Shown here one piece after another: positions 7,841 to 16,556 of a stretch of DNA of 64,000 bases; position 1 is the stretch's first letter, and each line of letters starts with the position of its first letter. A model generated the notes under the pieces. It worked only from the letters and a program-made list of their open reading frames with translations, searched no databases and had not been told where the DNA came from. The stretch lies in contig JAIVJV010000004.1 in assembly GCA_020199835.1 (NCBI GenBank), forward strand, positions 1 to 64,000, given 5' to 3'. Made by a program: the position numbers and the translations under genes. This stretch comes from Acidobacteriota bacterium. GTDB taxonomy: Bacteria > Acidobacteriota > Blastocatellia > Pyrinomonadales > Pyrinomonadaceae.

Positions 7841-8004
7841 CGTGCAAAGATGTATCACGCGTTCCGATAAAAGAGGGACATCAAAAGGGAAACACTAATC
7901 CACCTCCAAGAACTCCCAAACCTGATGTGTCGCCCCCCTCACAAGGCCGACCCTCGTCTCCAACTGGTCAGCCGCCAGCAGGTGGCTCCTCCGATTCTCG
8001 GTAG
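7837..8004 (+). CDS. Tiny disordered Pro/Ser/Gly-rich protein 3 (55 aa)
   Basis: It starts at the ATGA overlap with the preceding gene. The composition is again Pro/Ser/Gly/Gln-rich (NPPPRTPKPDVSPPSQG, then GQPPAGGSSDSR), and one cysteine is at residue 3. The protein is expected to be disordered and to lack a signal peptide. Similar composition but different sequence from the two genes before it suggests paralogous or functionally parallel polypeptides. The next gene starts 19 bp downstream. Confidence 0.6.
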   Translation: MTCKDVSRVPIKEGHQKGNTNPPPRTPKPDVSPPSQGRPSSPTGQPPAGGSSDSR

Positions 8005-8023
8005 TGATGGGCGATGAATTAGA

Positions 8024-8998
8024 ATGACCCTCCATCTTACTCAAGTCTCTAACCTCTACACTCTACAGGTTGGAGACCGTCTCATCTCCGGGCGCATAAA
8101 CGACCCGCTGGCTAACAAACAAATTATCTGCTGGGCACGTGACGCTATAGTGACGTTAGGCTATAGCGGCCTCGCGTATGACATGGATAACTCCGATAGA
8201 TCAAACTCCACCGACGAATGGATAACATCGAGATTGTTGGGTGCTGCGATTCCTCGCGGTCGTGACGGGATCAGACCAGTGACTTTCGGTGGCATTGATA
8301 ACCACCGCTGGATGGACATCGGCGAGTCGATCCAAACTCTCAAGAAGGAGTTGCAACGGTCATTTGAAAACTTGCCCAAGCGTCTAGCCGACTATCCATT
8401 TGAGTTGACTATCGCAGGTTGGCACATGCCTAGTCGAAAGCGCATTCGTCCTTTTGTAGCCGAAATTCGAAAACAGTTGAATGAGAGGTCAGTTAAGGTG
8501 GAGTTTCCGATGCGCGGCCGTTGCTTCGGGAATGGTTTCGCCGTCTTAGCTACTCCCGGCGGTTATCTGACGAAGCCTGAAGAAACCGAGCTGCGCATAT
8601 TCTTACGCTCAGGTGAGTTTTCACCAAGAGAGCGAGCCGAAAAAGCGGAAGAAAAACTGGTGAAAACCATCCGATCAGTCGCGACGAGAGAACCACTGAG
8701 AATAGGATCGCACTGCATGTCAGTTATGCTTCCACCACCGACCAGCGGCGCTGCCATTCGAGTTTGCTTTCATCCCGCGACCGAACATCGAGCGGTGTTT
8801 CGAAGCAGTGCGCGCCAATGGGAATCCCCTGTAGCGTATACACCCTGGGTAATAGGTCGAGGGCGATTCCTAGCGCCCTCAGTCATTGCTGGTGCGGGGA
8901 AGACATCTTATATAATGGGTCCCTTTACGATCGAGTTCAACGGGCCGACCGCTGGACGCTTTTCGTTTATTGGTGCACAGTCGAGAACCTATAAATAG
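8024..8998 (+). CDS. Predicted Ntn-hydrolase-like (proteasome-fold) protein
   Basis: A 324-residue protein starting MTLHLTQVSNLYTL, then QVGDRLISG and IICWARDAIVTLGYSGLAYD. This pattern (Thr at residue 2, early beta strand, DR followed by a turn, then a second strand with GYSG) resembles the start of proteasome-type Ntn-hydrolases, where a processed N-terminal Thr is the nucleophile. This is inference from pattern, not a firm family call. The C-terminal half (about residues 160-320) is a separate domain without recognised motifs. There is no signal peptide. It follows three disordered tiny proteins in the same operon, which makes a substrate or cofactor relationship conceivable. Confidence 0.5.
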   Translation: MTLHLTQVSNLYTLQVGDRLISGRINDPLANKQIICWARDAIVTLGYSGLAYDMDNSDRSNSTDEWITSRLLGAAIPRGRDGIRPVTFGGIDNHRWMDIGESIQTLKKELQRSFENLPKRLADYPFELTIAGWHMPSRKRIRPFVAEIRKQLNERSVKVEFPMRGRCFGNGFAVLATPGGYLTKPEETELRIFLRSGEFSPRERAEKAEEKLVKTIRSVATREPLRIGSHCMSVMLPPPTSGAAIRVCFHPATEHRAVFRSSARQWESPVAYTPWVIGRGRFLAPSVIAGAGKTSYIMGPFTIEFNGPTAGRFSFIGAQSRTYK

Positions 8999-9060
8999 TC
9001 AATCACGCTCGAACCTGCGATCTCTCAAGATAATCGAACCTCAAATGCGGTCAATGCCTC

Positions 9061-10158
9061 ATGAGTCAACGAGAACGCCTCAGAGAACTTGCCTTAACGG
9101 TCAATGAAGGCTTGACCGCGTACATCGCCGTTCACAACGAAATCTTTGAAGAAGCAGCGACGGCCAAGAGCTTGCTTAAGAACCTCGCAGGAAAAGGTGT
9201 ACTTATGTCCAAGTTGCTTGAGGACTGCGAGGCGCTAGTGCCGTTATGGGATGACATCAGTGAAGAATTGGAGGACTTCAAGTCATCCGACTACTTACTC
9301 TTGTCCGAAGACGAAAGAGGTTTCTTCGACATCCTGTCTCGCTATGTCGAGGCTCTTCAAAAGACAGTCACCGCCCTCGTGGATCGTCAGCGGCTAATGA
9401 ACGAAGGAGCTAAAGGCGGACGAAATAATCCAATGACTTGGACCGCTCATCGGGAGAAAGAAGATCTCTATCAACAGGCTGTCAATGAATACATCGCTGT
9501 AGGTGAGAAATTGAATGAGGCTCGTTATGTAGTTTTTGGTGAACATTCAGAGACGACGGTGTCTCTGGATGCTCAGTGTGCATCAGCTTTCACAATCATA
9601 AGCAGAACGGTACGCGATGATGCTCACTGGCGGGCCTTCGGCTTTAAGAAGTGCCCGCACCGTGGCAAGATTTTCCAGGGACTGGTCCCTGCTGCAAAAC
9701 TTGAACGCGAAACCACGCTTCTTCGGGAGTTATGCGGCGCAAGCTTTGGCGCTATCTGTCGATGGACCGTAGAGCAAGACCAGTTTCCGCACCGGGAGGT
9801 CTTTATAGCCAAGCTGATCGAATACGTGATAGACGGCGTCGCTGAACCGCTTTGGCCCGTTTTTCGATTCGTCACTCGCCGAGACGCAATTGATTTCATT
9901 CAAAAAGCATGCGCTGACTATGTGCAAACTGACGATCGTGATCGCCCGCAAGTGTTTTTAAATCGCTGCGCGGAGCATATGGGACAACTAGTACCAAAGG
10001 CTTGGATAGTTGGCGCTGCGTGGCTCTTTTCTCATCCAAAGTCGTACGTGTTTAACACGGCCCTTTCACTGACGGATGCGGGGATCGCAAGTAATTACGA
10101 GAATGATATTGAACTCAATGACCACGAGTTCCTGACCATTGTTGAGAATATGCTTTGA
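9061..10158 (+). CDS. Unknown 365-aa helical protein, last gene of the operon
   Basis: No family is recognised. The first ~170 residues are helical and acidic (SKLLEDCEALVPLWDDISEEL, EDERGFFDILSRYVEAL), suggestive of a coiled-coil or four-helix bundle. The second half contains several Cys and Trp residues (KKCPHRGKIF, RELCGASFGAICRW) and an aromatic segment WIVGAAWLFSHPKSYVF. It lacks a signal peptide and obvious membrane spans. It lies 62 bp after the Ntn-like gene on the same strand and is probably expressed from the 6592 promoter. Confidence 0.6.
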   Translation: MSQRERLRELALTVNEGLTAYIAVHNEIFEEAATAKSLLKNLAGKGVLMSKLLEDCEALVPLWDDISEELEDFKSSDYLLLSEDERGFFDILSRYVEALQKTVTALVDRQRLMNEGAKGGRNNPMTWTAHREKEDLYQQAVNEYIAVGEKLNEARYVVFGEHSETTVSLDAQCASAFTIISRTVRDDAHWRAFGFKKCPHRGKIFQGLVPAAKLERETTLLRELCGASFGAICRWTVEQDQFPHREVFIAKLIEYVIDGVAEPLWPVFRFVTRRDAIDFIQKACADYVQTDDRDRPQVFLNRCAEHMGQLVPKAWIVGAAWLFSHPKSYVFNTALSLTDAGIASNYENDIELNDHEFLTIVENML

Positions 10159-10251
10159 AAAGGCGGTCAACTCAGGATGGCTAGCCACCATTTCTACTCG
10201 TTGAAAGGTGGAATCGGCTTGCCAAACTAGAGCGCTGCTTGTAACCGTTGC

Positions 10252-10310
10252 AAGAAACTGAGCATTTCTGCCGGTAGCGTTAGCAAAAAGTTGCGAAGAT
10301 TGTCCACTGT
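10252..10310 (+). repeat. Dispersed repeat A, copy 2
   Basis: This is the second copy of the 58-59 bp element at 2486-2543, in direct orientation. It begins 46 bp beyond the stop of the reverse-strand PASTA gene. Together with the PASTA remnant at 3479-3571 it brackets the accessory genes between 2.5 and 10.3 kb. Confidence 0.8.
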
Positions 10311-10355
10311 AGGCTGCCAATCGGTGAGGTGCTAATCTTGCGCAGGTTGGCTCCA

Positions 10356-10712
10356 TTAGCGCCGCCGATCGTCGGCGCTCAACGTGACTCCGATCACGGT
10401 GCCGCAATCTACACGCTCGCCGCCTTGAGGCGTCTGAGCGATGATTATTCCCGGCTCAAGCTGGAGGTCGTGCCGATTGGCAAGAACACGGATCTTGAGA
10501 TTCGCGTCGCGCACTTTGATTTGCGCTGTCTGGTAGGTCATGCCTACCAGCACGGGAACCGATGTTTGTGGTGGTCGTGAGAGTCGTTCGCGCCTAACTG
10601 ATATGGCAAGTGGCACCAGGGCGATTGCGGGCAGCACTACGAAACTGACAAACGCAATCGCAGTGAGAGTAGCTATTAGCAGCGGCTTCTTGCCACGGAT
10701 GCGATAGCCCAA
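10356..10712 (-). CDS. Membrane-anchored single-PASTA-domain protein
   Basis: A 118-residue product with one N-terminal transmembrane helix (about residues 11-36, LLIATLTAIAFVSFVVLPAI) followed by one PASTA domain. The domain reads VPVLVGMTYQTAQIKV, LKIRVLANRHDLQLEPG, IIIAQTPQGGERVDCGT, then VIGVTLS, matching the V-P-x-hydrophobic-x-G start and the I-x-x-Q-x-P-x-x-G core. PASTA domains bind peptidoglycan fragments or beta-lactams, usually in PknB-type kinases or PBPs. Here there is no partner domain. The start is a TTG and no better start was found before the upstream stop. Two ruined copies of the same module exist at 3479-3571 and near 15400-15527. Confidence 0.75.
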   Translation of the reverse strand: MGYRIRGKKPLLIATLTAIAFVSFVVLPAIALVPLAISVRRERLSRPPQTSVPVLVGMTYQTAQIKVRDANLKIRVLANRHDLQLEPGIIIAQTPQGGERVDCGTVIGVTLSADDRRR

Positions 10713-10995
10713 AAGCAGTCCTAGTATGAAGCATTGTTAGTCTCTCCAGTTTTTATGGAATAGAGAATTACGTCGTGCGTACTGCCTGCGATAGGGAGCG
10801 AATGAAAACAGAGTTGCCGGGATCTTGAGTGCGATGGGCGCGGTGATCACGCCGCAAGGTTCAAAGGAATCCAGATCCTATCGGTCTCGTGATAATCCTT
10901 ACCCGTGCGGCTTCCATTGAGAGTGATAGACCGCTGCTTTGTAAGATCGGTTCTCTGGGACAGCAGCAGGAATGAGGAAGAATTTCACGGCTGAA

Positions 10996-11110
10996 TGACG
11001 CCAAATTCCGACCTAGCGTCAACCTTGCGGTCAACGTTGAAACCCACCTTTGTAAGCGACTGAGAACGCTAGAGTTGTGAGCTTTGGCCCAATTACTGAG
11101 CCAAGCGGGC
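10996..11110 (+). repeat. Dispersed repeat B, copy 1
   Basis: About 115 bp with clear similarity to 32461-32574 in the same orientation. The best conserved blocks are GTCAACCTT...GTCAACGTT and the last 35 bases, ending TTACTGAGCCAAGCGGGC. It is non-coding in both places. The surrounding stretch 10713-11556 contains no gene. It also has a CGGGGG/CCCCCG hairpin followed by a GCGTT/AACGC hairpin at 11279-11312 with no T-tract. Confidence 0.7.
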
Positions 11111-11556
11111 GTAAAATCAACCACTTACAGCGGGTAGGAAATAACTGGACCGGTCATCCAGCCGAAGTCTTGATTGATTTGAACGCATCTTAAACTAGGA
11201 GTGCTCGCTTGCGCTAGCGGTAGGAGCAAACGCTTGAAAGTATTTGGTTGTATTTTGCTATTCAAGTCCGAAAGGGAACGGGGGTGAACCGGCCCCCGCG
11301 TTGCGAACGCGAGTGAGTTTGGTCCATTTGTTAGGCCGTTGGATCTATTGACCTAAATTCAACAAACCAGCCGTCGGAAGGATAATTCGCGTGATAGTCG
11401 CTTAATCCTTCCCTTTGGTGAGAATGACGTGTCGCCCGGCATCTTTGTCGGAGCGCCCTCAGACTTCGAGGCTGCTGCGCAGCCTCGCGATGTCGCGTTG
11501 CGGAGGGGGCGCCGAATTGTCTTTTTGTAATCGCGGCTGAAGTACGATGGATTCTC

Positions 11557-11741
11557 TTAGCCGACTTTGAAACTGGCGGCGGCGAGGTCGCCGGCGAGCA
11601 TCAGCCGGCGGGCGTCCTGCAGGCGGATCTGTTTTTGGTACTGCAATGGACTCATTGCCGTGACGCTTTTGAAGTGGTGATGGAAGTCTGAAACGCTCAT
11701 CCCCAAGTCATGGGCCACATTTTCGCGAAGTGTGGCTTGGG
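11557..11741 (-). pseudogene. AraC-family regulator remnant (HTH domain fragment)
   Basis: On the reverse strand the translation gives AQATLRENVAHDLGMSVSDF, HHHFKSVTAMSPLQYQKQIR and LQDARRLMLAGDLAAASFKV before a stop. This is the first helix-turn-helix and linker helix of an AraC/XylS C-terminal domain. The second helix-turn-helix, normally following GYESPSQFSREY, is missing, and no effector domain is found upstream, so the fragment is truncated at both ends. It sits just beyond the 3' end of the hybrid kinase gene. Confidence 0.7.
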
Positions 11742-11893
11742 CATCGCGTGAACTGAACCATAGGCCAGCCCACTATCTAAAGAACGCTCGCGTCCGAAAA
11801 GCCGCCAGTGGCGATGGCTCTCCCGCTATTATGATGAAGCAGGTAGGCTTTGCCCAATCGACCCTCTTGCGTAACGGGGAAGTGAGGCCCCGG

Positions 11894-13639
11894 TCATTCT
11901 CTGCCGGTCCGCCCAGCGAGCGTGGCGACCACCGTCACCAGCTCAACGGGATCGACGGGCTTCCCGATGTGTATCTGGAAACCCGCACGGAGTACTCTCA
12001 GGCGATCTTCCGGTCGCGCGTATGCTGTTAGCGCGGCGGCCGGCGTCGAACCGCCGCGCTCTGCCGGCAGCGCCCGCACTTTGCGAATCAATGAGTAGCC
12101 GTCCTCCCCCGGCATCCCGAGATCGCTGGCCAGCACGTCGGGCCGCTCCCGTTCGAGCGCGGCCAAGCCCTCCGCCGCTGAGCAGGCCGTGATCACCCGG
12201 GCGCCACACTTCTCGAGCATGGCCCTGACAACATCGCACGTGTCTTGCTCGTCGTCGACGACCAGCACCCGCAAGCCGTCGAGCCCCGGCGGGCACTTGA
12301 AATCCACCTCTCCGCCGGCCGCCGAGTGCGTGCGCCTCTCACCGTCAGGCGACAGGTCGAAAGTGCCCAGGGCCATGAGCGGCAGCCTCACCGTAAAGAT
12401 CGCGCCGAGGCGTTCGCCGGCGCTCTCCACTTCCGCTGTTCCGCCGTGCATCTCCACGATTTGGCGCACGATGGCGAGTCCCAACCCGAGCCCGCCGTAT
12501 GTCCTGGTGCTGGATGAGTCGGCCTGCCTGAAGCGCTCGAAGACGTGGGGCAGAACCTCCGAGCGGATCCCCTGCCCGGTGTCCGAGACGACAACCTCAG
12601 CGTGCGAGTCCGTGTGCTCCAACCTGATCTCGACGCACCCGCCCTTCGGCGTGAACTTGACCGCGTTCGACACTAGGTTCCAGATCACCTGCTGCAGGCG
12701 GACCGGGTCGCCGGCGACGACGTTCGCGCCCGAGTCGAGCACCCGCCGGAGGCGGACGCCTTTGGCTGCGGCCGCGGGGATGACGGCGTCTATCGCCTCC
12801 TGGACCACGTCGGCGAGGTTCACCGGGCGCACCTCCAAACGGAGCTTCCCCGTTGCTATGCGCGAGACGTCGAGGATGTCTTCGATGAGCTGCGACTGCG
12901 CTTTCGCGTTGCGCTCGATACTCTCGATCCCGCGCCGCGCGGCAGCCTCATCGAGCCCGCCGGCGCTGAGCAGGCGCGCCCACCCGAAGATCGCCGTCAT
13001 GGGCGTGCGCAGCTCGTGCGAGAGCGTGGCGAGAAACTCGTCCTTGACGCGGTTCGCCGCCTCCGCCTCGGCGCGCGCCGCCTCTAACTTTTCGTTGAGT
13101 TCTCGGACGGCTTGGACCTCCACCTTCCGGCGGTAAACCTCAGTCTCCATGTGTTCGGCCCGCGTGCGCAACTCCTCGGTGAGTTTATCCTGCGCGACCC
13201 CCTGCTGCTTAAGGCGCACGAAGTCGGTGACGTCCTCGACGCGATGGATGATGTAGGCGACCTCGCCGCCCTCGCCGAAGACCGGCGAGTTGACCGGACT
13301 CCAATACCGCTCCTCGAACTGCCCGCCCTCGGCTGCCGGCCGCCTCACGTCATACTTCTGTACGGCCATCGCGTCCGGCACCCGGTTCCGCAGCACCCGG
13401 TCGAGCGACGCGCTCAGGTTCTTAACGCCCGTCGCTTCCGGGTCATTGGGGTTATCGGGGAAGACGTCGAAAAGGCCGCGCCCGAGGATCTCCTCGCGCC
13501 GGGTCATGGTCGCGCGCAGGTAGGCGTTGCTGACGGCGACGATGGTGAGGTCAGGCGCGAGGACGAGGTACAGCCCAGGCGCCGACTCGAACAGCTTGTG
13601 AAAGTCAGGTGTCTGGGAAGCGGGGAAAGTTTCTGCCAT
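11894..13639 (-). CDS. Hybrid PAS histidine kinase with C-terminal receiver
   Basis: The 581-residue protein has a PAS domain at residues ~15-140 and a coiled-coil linker at 145-198. A HisKA domain carries phospho-acceptor His208 in SHELRTPM, and a HATPase_c domain follows (N box [10 protein letters not shown]1 DTGQGI, G2 GLGLGLAI, to ~420). A receiver domain (about 455-575) carries Asp506 in [12 protein letters not shown] and Lys in IGKPVDP. No membrane helix is seen, so this is a soluble two-component hybrid kinase that senses a cytoplasmic signal and passes phosphate internally. The coding sequence is markedly GC-richer than both neighbours, which suggests recent acquisition. No output regulator is adjacent, apart from the AraC fragment downstream. 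Confidence 0.9.
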   Translation of the reverse strand: MAETFPASQTPDFHKLFESAPGLYLVLAPDLTIVAVSNAYLRATMTRREEILGRGLFDVFPDNPNDPEATGVKNLSASLDRVLRNRVPDAMAVQKYDVRRPAAEGGQFEERYWSPVNSPVFGEGGEVAYIIHRVEDVTDFVRLKQQGVAQDKLTEELRTRAEHMETEVYRRKVEVQAVRELNEKLEAARAEAEAANRVKDEFLATLSHELRTPMTAIFGWARLLSAGGLDEAAARRGIESIERNAKAQSQLIEDILDVSRIATGKLRLEVRPVNLADVVQEAIDAVIPAAAAKGVRLRRVLDSGANVVAGDPVRLQQVIWNLVSNAVKFTPKGGCVEIRLEHTDSHAEVVVSDTGQGIRSEVLPHVFERFRQADSSSTRTYGGLGLGLAIVRQIVEMHGGTAEVESAGERLGAIFTVRLPLMALGTFDLSPDGERRTHSAAGGEVDFKCPPGLDGLRVLVVDDEQDTCDVVRAMLEKCGARVITACSAAEGLAALERERPDVLASDLGMPGEDGYSLIRKVRALPAERGGSTPAAALTAYARPEDRLRVLRAGFQIHIGKPVDPVELVTVVATLAGRTGRE

Positions 13640-13845
13640 ACAAAGTACTCAGACCTGCCAGCGTATTTTCGAGTGAGTGGACCATGCGGGCGGTGCAAAA
13701 TTTGATACTTTATACAATTCGCGCCCTTTGTAAAGAGCAATTTGCGTTGCGCTGCGTGGCAGGAGGGGCTGGCTCCGCTCTGCCTATAAGCGCGACGGTA
13801 ATCAGGTATTTGACAGGTTAGGGGGAACTTGAAGAAGTTAGCTCG

Positions 13846-14220
13846 CTACAGAGCGGCACTTCCCAGAACCCAACTAGCCTGACATTCATTACAGATTTCT
13901 TCTGTAGGTCCCGTCACGCTTTCGCCATAATGTGTGGGCCATGCGGTCACGCTATGTTGAACGTGTCGCTCCCGGCTTGTGCTCGCCGCCCTTCCAGCTT
14001 CATCGCGATTAAAACGCAGAAGATCTGTAAGAGTGTGGTAATGGAAACTGTTCCGGCGGGCGCTTGGCCATTTGAGTAGTCCGGCGGTCCTTCGCTCATT
14101 CTTGTCGTTGTAGAGCTGCCAATACTCCGCGAACTGAGTTGCGTTCATCCACTCTCGCGTGGGGATCATTTGACTCCATACCCGACTGATGTGATCGGAG
14201 CAGCGCCGACAGCTCAACAT
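13846..14220 (-). CDS. Hypothetical 124-aa protein, possibly a fragment
   Basis: The N-terminal part, MLSCRRCSDHISRVWSQMIP then NATQFAEYWQLYNDKNERR, looks protein-like, with a CxxC and an aromatic helix. The second half is less convincing (TSRERHVQHSVTAWPTHYGE). No family is recognised and no ribosome binding site is clear. It lies in a stretch full of decayed genes and may itself be a truncated gene that now reads into unrelated sequence. Confidence 0.3.
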   Translation of the reverse strand: MLSCRRCSDHISRVWSQMIPTREWMNATQFAEYWQLYNDKNERRTAGLLKWPSARRNSFHYHTLTDLLRFNRDEAGRAASTSRERHVQHSVTAWPTHYGESVTGPTEEICNECQASWVLGSAAL

Positions 14221-14385
14221 GCTCGCCGGCTTCTATGATACGTCAGCCTTATCACCGGCTTGCGCCGGAGAATACGTGTAGCTCAAGGTAAAGAGATGAA
14301 AGACGAGTGGCGATTGACTAAGTTTTACATCCGTATCGCGTGTTAACTGGGAGGCCGTGCGTGGCACGCGCATTAACGGCAGCTC

Positions 14386-14890
14386 TCAGACTGTCTCTGC
14401 CTCCCCCACTTTCCTGAGAGCGAGTGGAAAGAAAGATGGGCCTGATTCTCCATTTTCTTCGGCACGGACTGAAACTGGCGCATCATCATCACTGAAATAT
14501 GTAATCTCCCGCGGCTGTTTCTCCTCAAACGCCGTGAACGCATTCTTGCTAAGGCCCGAAACATAACGACCGTAAGTGTCAGTCACGGTAACGGTCAGCG
14601 TAATCAGATCCGTGTTTACGATTACCATCCAGTTCACTACCGAGCTTGGGTTGCGGCGATGGAGATGCCGTTGGGGCTGCTGGTTTTTGCTCCGGCTTCT
14701 CCTGAGCGATTGCCGTACTCAGCGAACTAACGATCGCCAAACCTAACACTAAAGCTGAAGCGAATGCGCAGAAGGCCGCGTATCGCGGCGAGCCTAATTC
14801 GACCCGCACAGATCGGCGGAACAATAACGAGACGAGAGCTGAACTGAAGATCTCCGCGAGACCTCGGTAGAACATCTCCACGATACCCAA
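14386..14890 (-). pseudogene. VWA-domain secreted protein remnant (frameshifted, truncated)
   Basis: Two overlapping reverse-strand frames together give the start of an acidobacterial-type von Willebrand factor A protein. The first frame encodes a signal-like hydrophobic segment and a Pro-rich linker (ALVLGLAIVSSLSTAIAQEK, then PEQKPAAPTASPSPQPKLGS). The second frame carries VNTDLITLTVTVTDTYGRYV, SGLSKNAFTAFEEKQPREIT and FSDDDAPVSV, which normally leads into the VWA fold with its DxSxS metal site. The frame shifts near 14630, and the VWA domain itself is lost after DAPVSV. The protein was probably exported. No functional product is expected. Confidence 0.7.
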
Positions 14891-15006
14891 AGGTAATACG
14901 AGTGCGTTTATCTTACTGGGGAGACTTGCTAATCGGGCTTAAACTTTGATGTGAAATTACATAGCAGCGCCGACAGGAGAAATCTATTATACGTTGGTAT
15001 AAGTCG

Positions 15007-15527
15007 GTGTATCGCGCTGCTCTGAAACCAAAGAGAGTTACTGGAGTTGCGATACAAGTAAACAACGACGTGAGTAGCCCTGATTTGTACGGGTTGTTGT
15101 CGTGGGTAATATTCATTTTGCGCCCTCAACAGCGAACCCGAAGTTGGGGTTTGCAAGTGATTGGAGTGACGTATCCGCCGCAGACACTCGCGGAAGTGCG
15201 CCGGTTCGTTCGAAGAGCAAAGGTGAACTATCCTGTCGGCCTTGGGACCAAAGAAACGAAGTTGCTCTTCAGTGCAAGCGAAACACTGCCGATGACGATC
15301 GTGATTGGTAGGGACGGAAGAACTCGGGATATTATCGAAGGTATCCTGTTGCCAGAGGAGTTTGAGCAGAAGATAAAACCGATCCTCAATGGAAACTGTA
15401 GTTGCCACTTGCCGCCCGCGTATCCTCGCCAAACGTTACGATCTCCCGCTAGACCTGATTGCCACTTAAACACCCTCCAGGGGGTGAAATGGTGGAGTAT
15501 GGAACTTCAGTTGGCGTTACGCTAAGT
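15007..15527 (+). pseudogene. TlpA-like thioredoxin plus PASTA remnant
   Basis: The forward frame from 15007 contains the second half of a TlpA/AhpC-type thioredoxin fold: LQVIGVTYPPQTLAEVRRFV, KVNYPVGLGTKETKLLFSAS, TLPMTIVIGRDGRTRDIIEG and LPEEFEQKIKPIL. The cis-Pro strand (LPMTIVIGRDG) is intact, but the upstream CxxC strand is scrambled, with hydrophobic fragments in different frames. Beyond the thioredoxin part, other frames give LAKRYDLPLDLIAT, a stop, then TPPGGEMVEYGTSVGVTLS, a third copy of the PASTA tail also seen at 3479 and 10356. The original protein would have been an exported thiol-disulfide reductase. This copy is dead. Confidence 0.6.
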
Positions 15528-15578
15528 ACAGCATCCCTAAAGTTCAGCCGCGATAGGGTCTCTCATATACGTCGGTCG

Positions 15579-16460
15579 CTACTTCATCTTTTCCGCCATG
15601 TCAATGAACGTTTGTGCCGCCCGACCAAGGTGCTTGTCTTTTCTGTAGACGATCTTTAACTCACGACGGATCTCAAGACCACTAACACGGACGGCAACTA
15701 AGCTCTTGGCTTGCAGTTCCGTTTCCACAGCAAATCTGGATATGAAAGCAATGCCCAGCCCACTCTGTACCGCCTTTTTCACTGATTCAGGATTTTCCAT
15801 TTCCATGATCGGCTCCATCGTTACACCCGAGTTCTGCAAGTAATTAACGATCGTTGCCCGTGTGGCCGAGCCAACTTCACGGAGTATGAATTTTTGCTTT
15901 TGAAGAGAATTGGGCTTCACCGATTTCTGTCGGGCGAAATTGTGATCAGGAGGAACAATCAGCACTAACTGATCCACCTTCCACGGTAATGCAGCCACTT
16001 CATCACCAACCAAGTGCCCGCCGACAAATCCAAAATCGAATTCATTGTTAAGAACACCCGCCTCGACTTGCCGAGTGTCCTTGATGCGCAAAAGTATTTC
16101 GATGTTTGGGTGCTGCGCCTTAAAAGATGCAACTGCCTTCGGTATGAGGTACATGCCGGGAGTCGTGCTCGCACCGATTCTTAAGGAACCACGTTCCAAG
16201 CCTTGTAACTCCTGAATACATTGCCTGGCATCTTCGACCGCAGCCATCACTCGACGAGCGTGAGGGATCAGCGACAAACCAGCCTCTGTTAGCGCAATCT
16301 TTTTGCCGAGTTGTTCAAATAACTTTAGGCCAACCTCATTTTCGAGTTGACGAATGCGCACCGAGACACTTGGCTGGGCAAGATTCACCTCCTCACCGGC
16401 GCGTGTGAAATTCAAATGCTTCGCTACGCTGAGAAAAACTTCCAAGTTCCGAACGTCCAT
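15579..16460 (-). CDS. LysR-family transcriptional regulator
   Basis: The product has a typical LysR length of about 293 residues from ATG 16460 (MDVRNLEVFL; an ATG three codons earlier is possible). The N-terminal winged helix-turn-helix is complete (LSVAKHLNFTRAGEEVNLAQ, PSVSVRIRQLENEVGLKLFE, ALTEAG), followed by the linker helix. A periplasmic-binding-like effector domain spans residues ~90-290 (GSLRIGASTTPGMYLIPKAV). The effector domain resembles the CysL/CbbR branch, but the inducer cannot be named. It is divergent from the secreted protein gene at 16557, with about 95 bp between them, so it may control that gene and the run behind it. Confidence 0.9.
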   Translation of the reverse strand: MDVRNLEVFLSVAKHLNFTRAGEEVNLAQPSVSVRIRQLENEVGLKLFEQLGKKIALTEAGLSLIPHARRVMAAVEDARQCIQELQGLERGSLRIGASTTPGMYLIPKAVASFKAQHPNIEILLRIKDTRQVEAGVLNNEFDFGFVGGHLVGDEVAALPWKVDQLVLIVPPDHNFARQKSVKPNSLQKQKFILREVGSATRATIVNYLQNSGVTMEPIMEMENPESVKKAVQSGLGIAFISRFAVETELQAKSLVAVRVSGLEIRRELKIVYRKDKHLGRAAQTFIDMAEKMK

Positions 16461-16556
16461 ACCGATCATTGTAAGTCACTATCATAACTATCGGAACAAT
16501 TCATTTCTCTAATGCTCGCGTTAAGACTACGATGCGCCGTTAATGGAGGACCAACC

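Noticed and set aside
7707-7898. 63-codon ORF crossing the tiny genes in another frame
   Set aside because: The 7679 and 7837 frames have ribosome binding or coupled starts and consistent composition. This overlapping frame has neither.
8890-8925. Walker A-like AGAGKTS in the 324-aa Ntn-like protein
   Set aside because: The P-loop needs a glycine five residues before GKT. Here that position is Val, and no Walker B follows.
11324-11340. GTTAGGC resembling an attC core site
   Set aside because: No RYYYAAC partner in the 130 bp upstream and no pairing arms.
12189-13705. Long forward-strand ORFs opposite the hybrid kinase
   Set aside because: They are shadows caused by high third-position GC. 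The reverse frame encodes recognisable kinase motifs.
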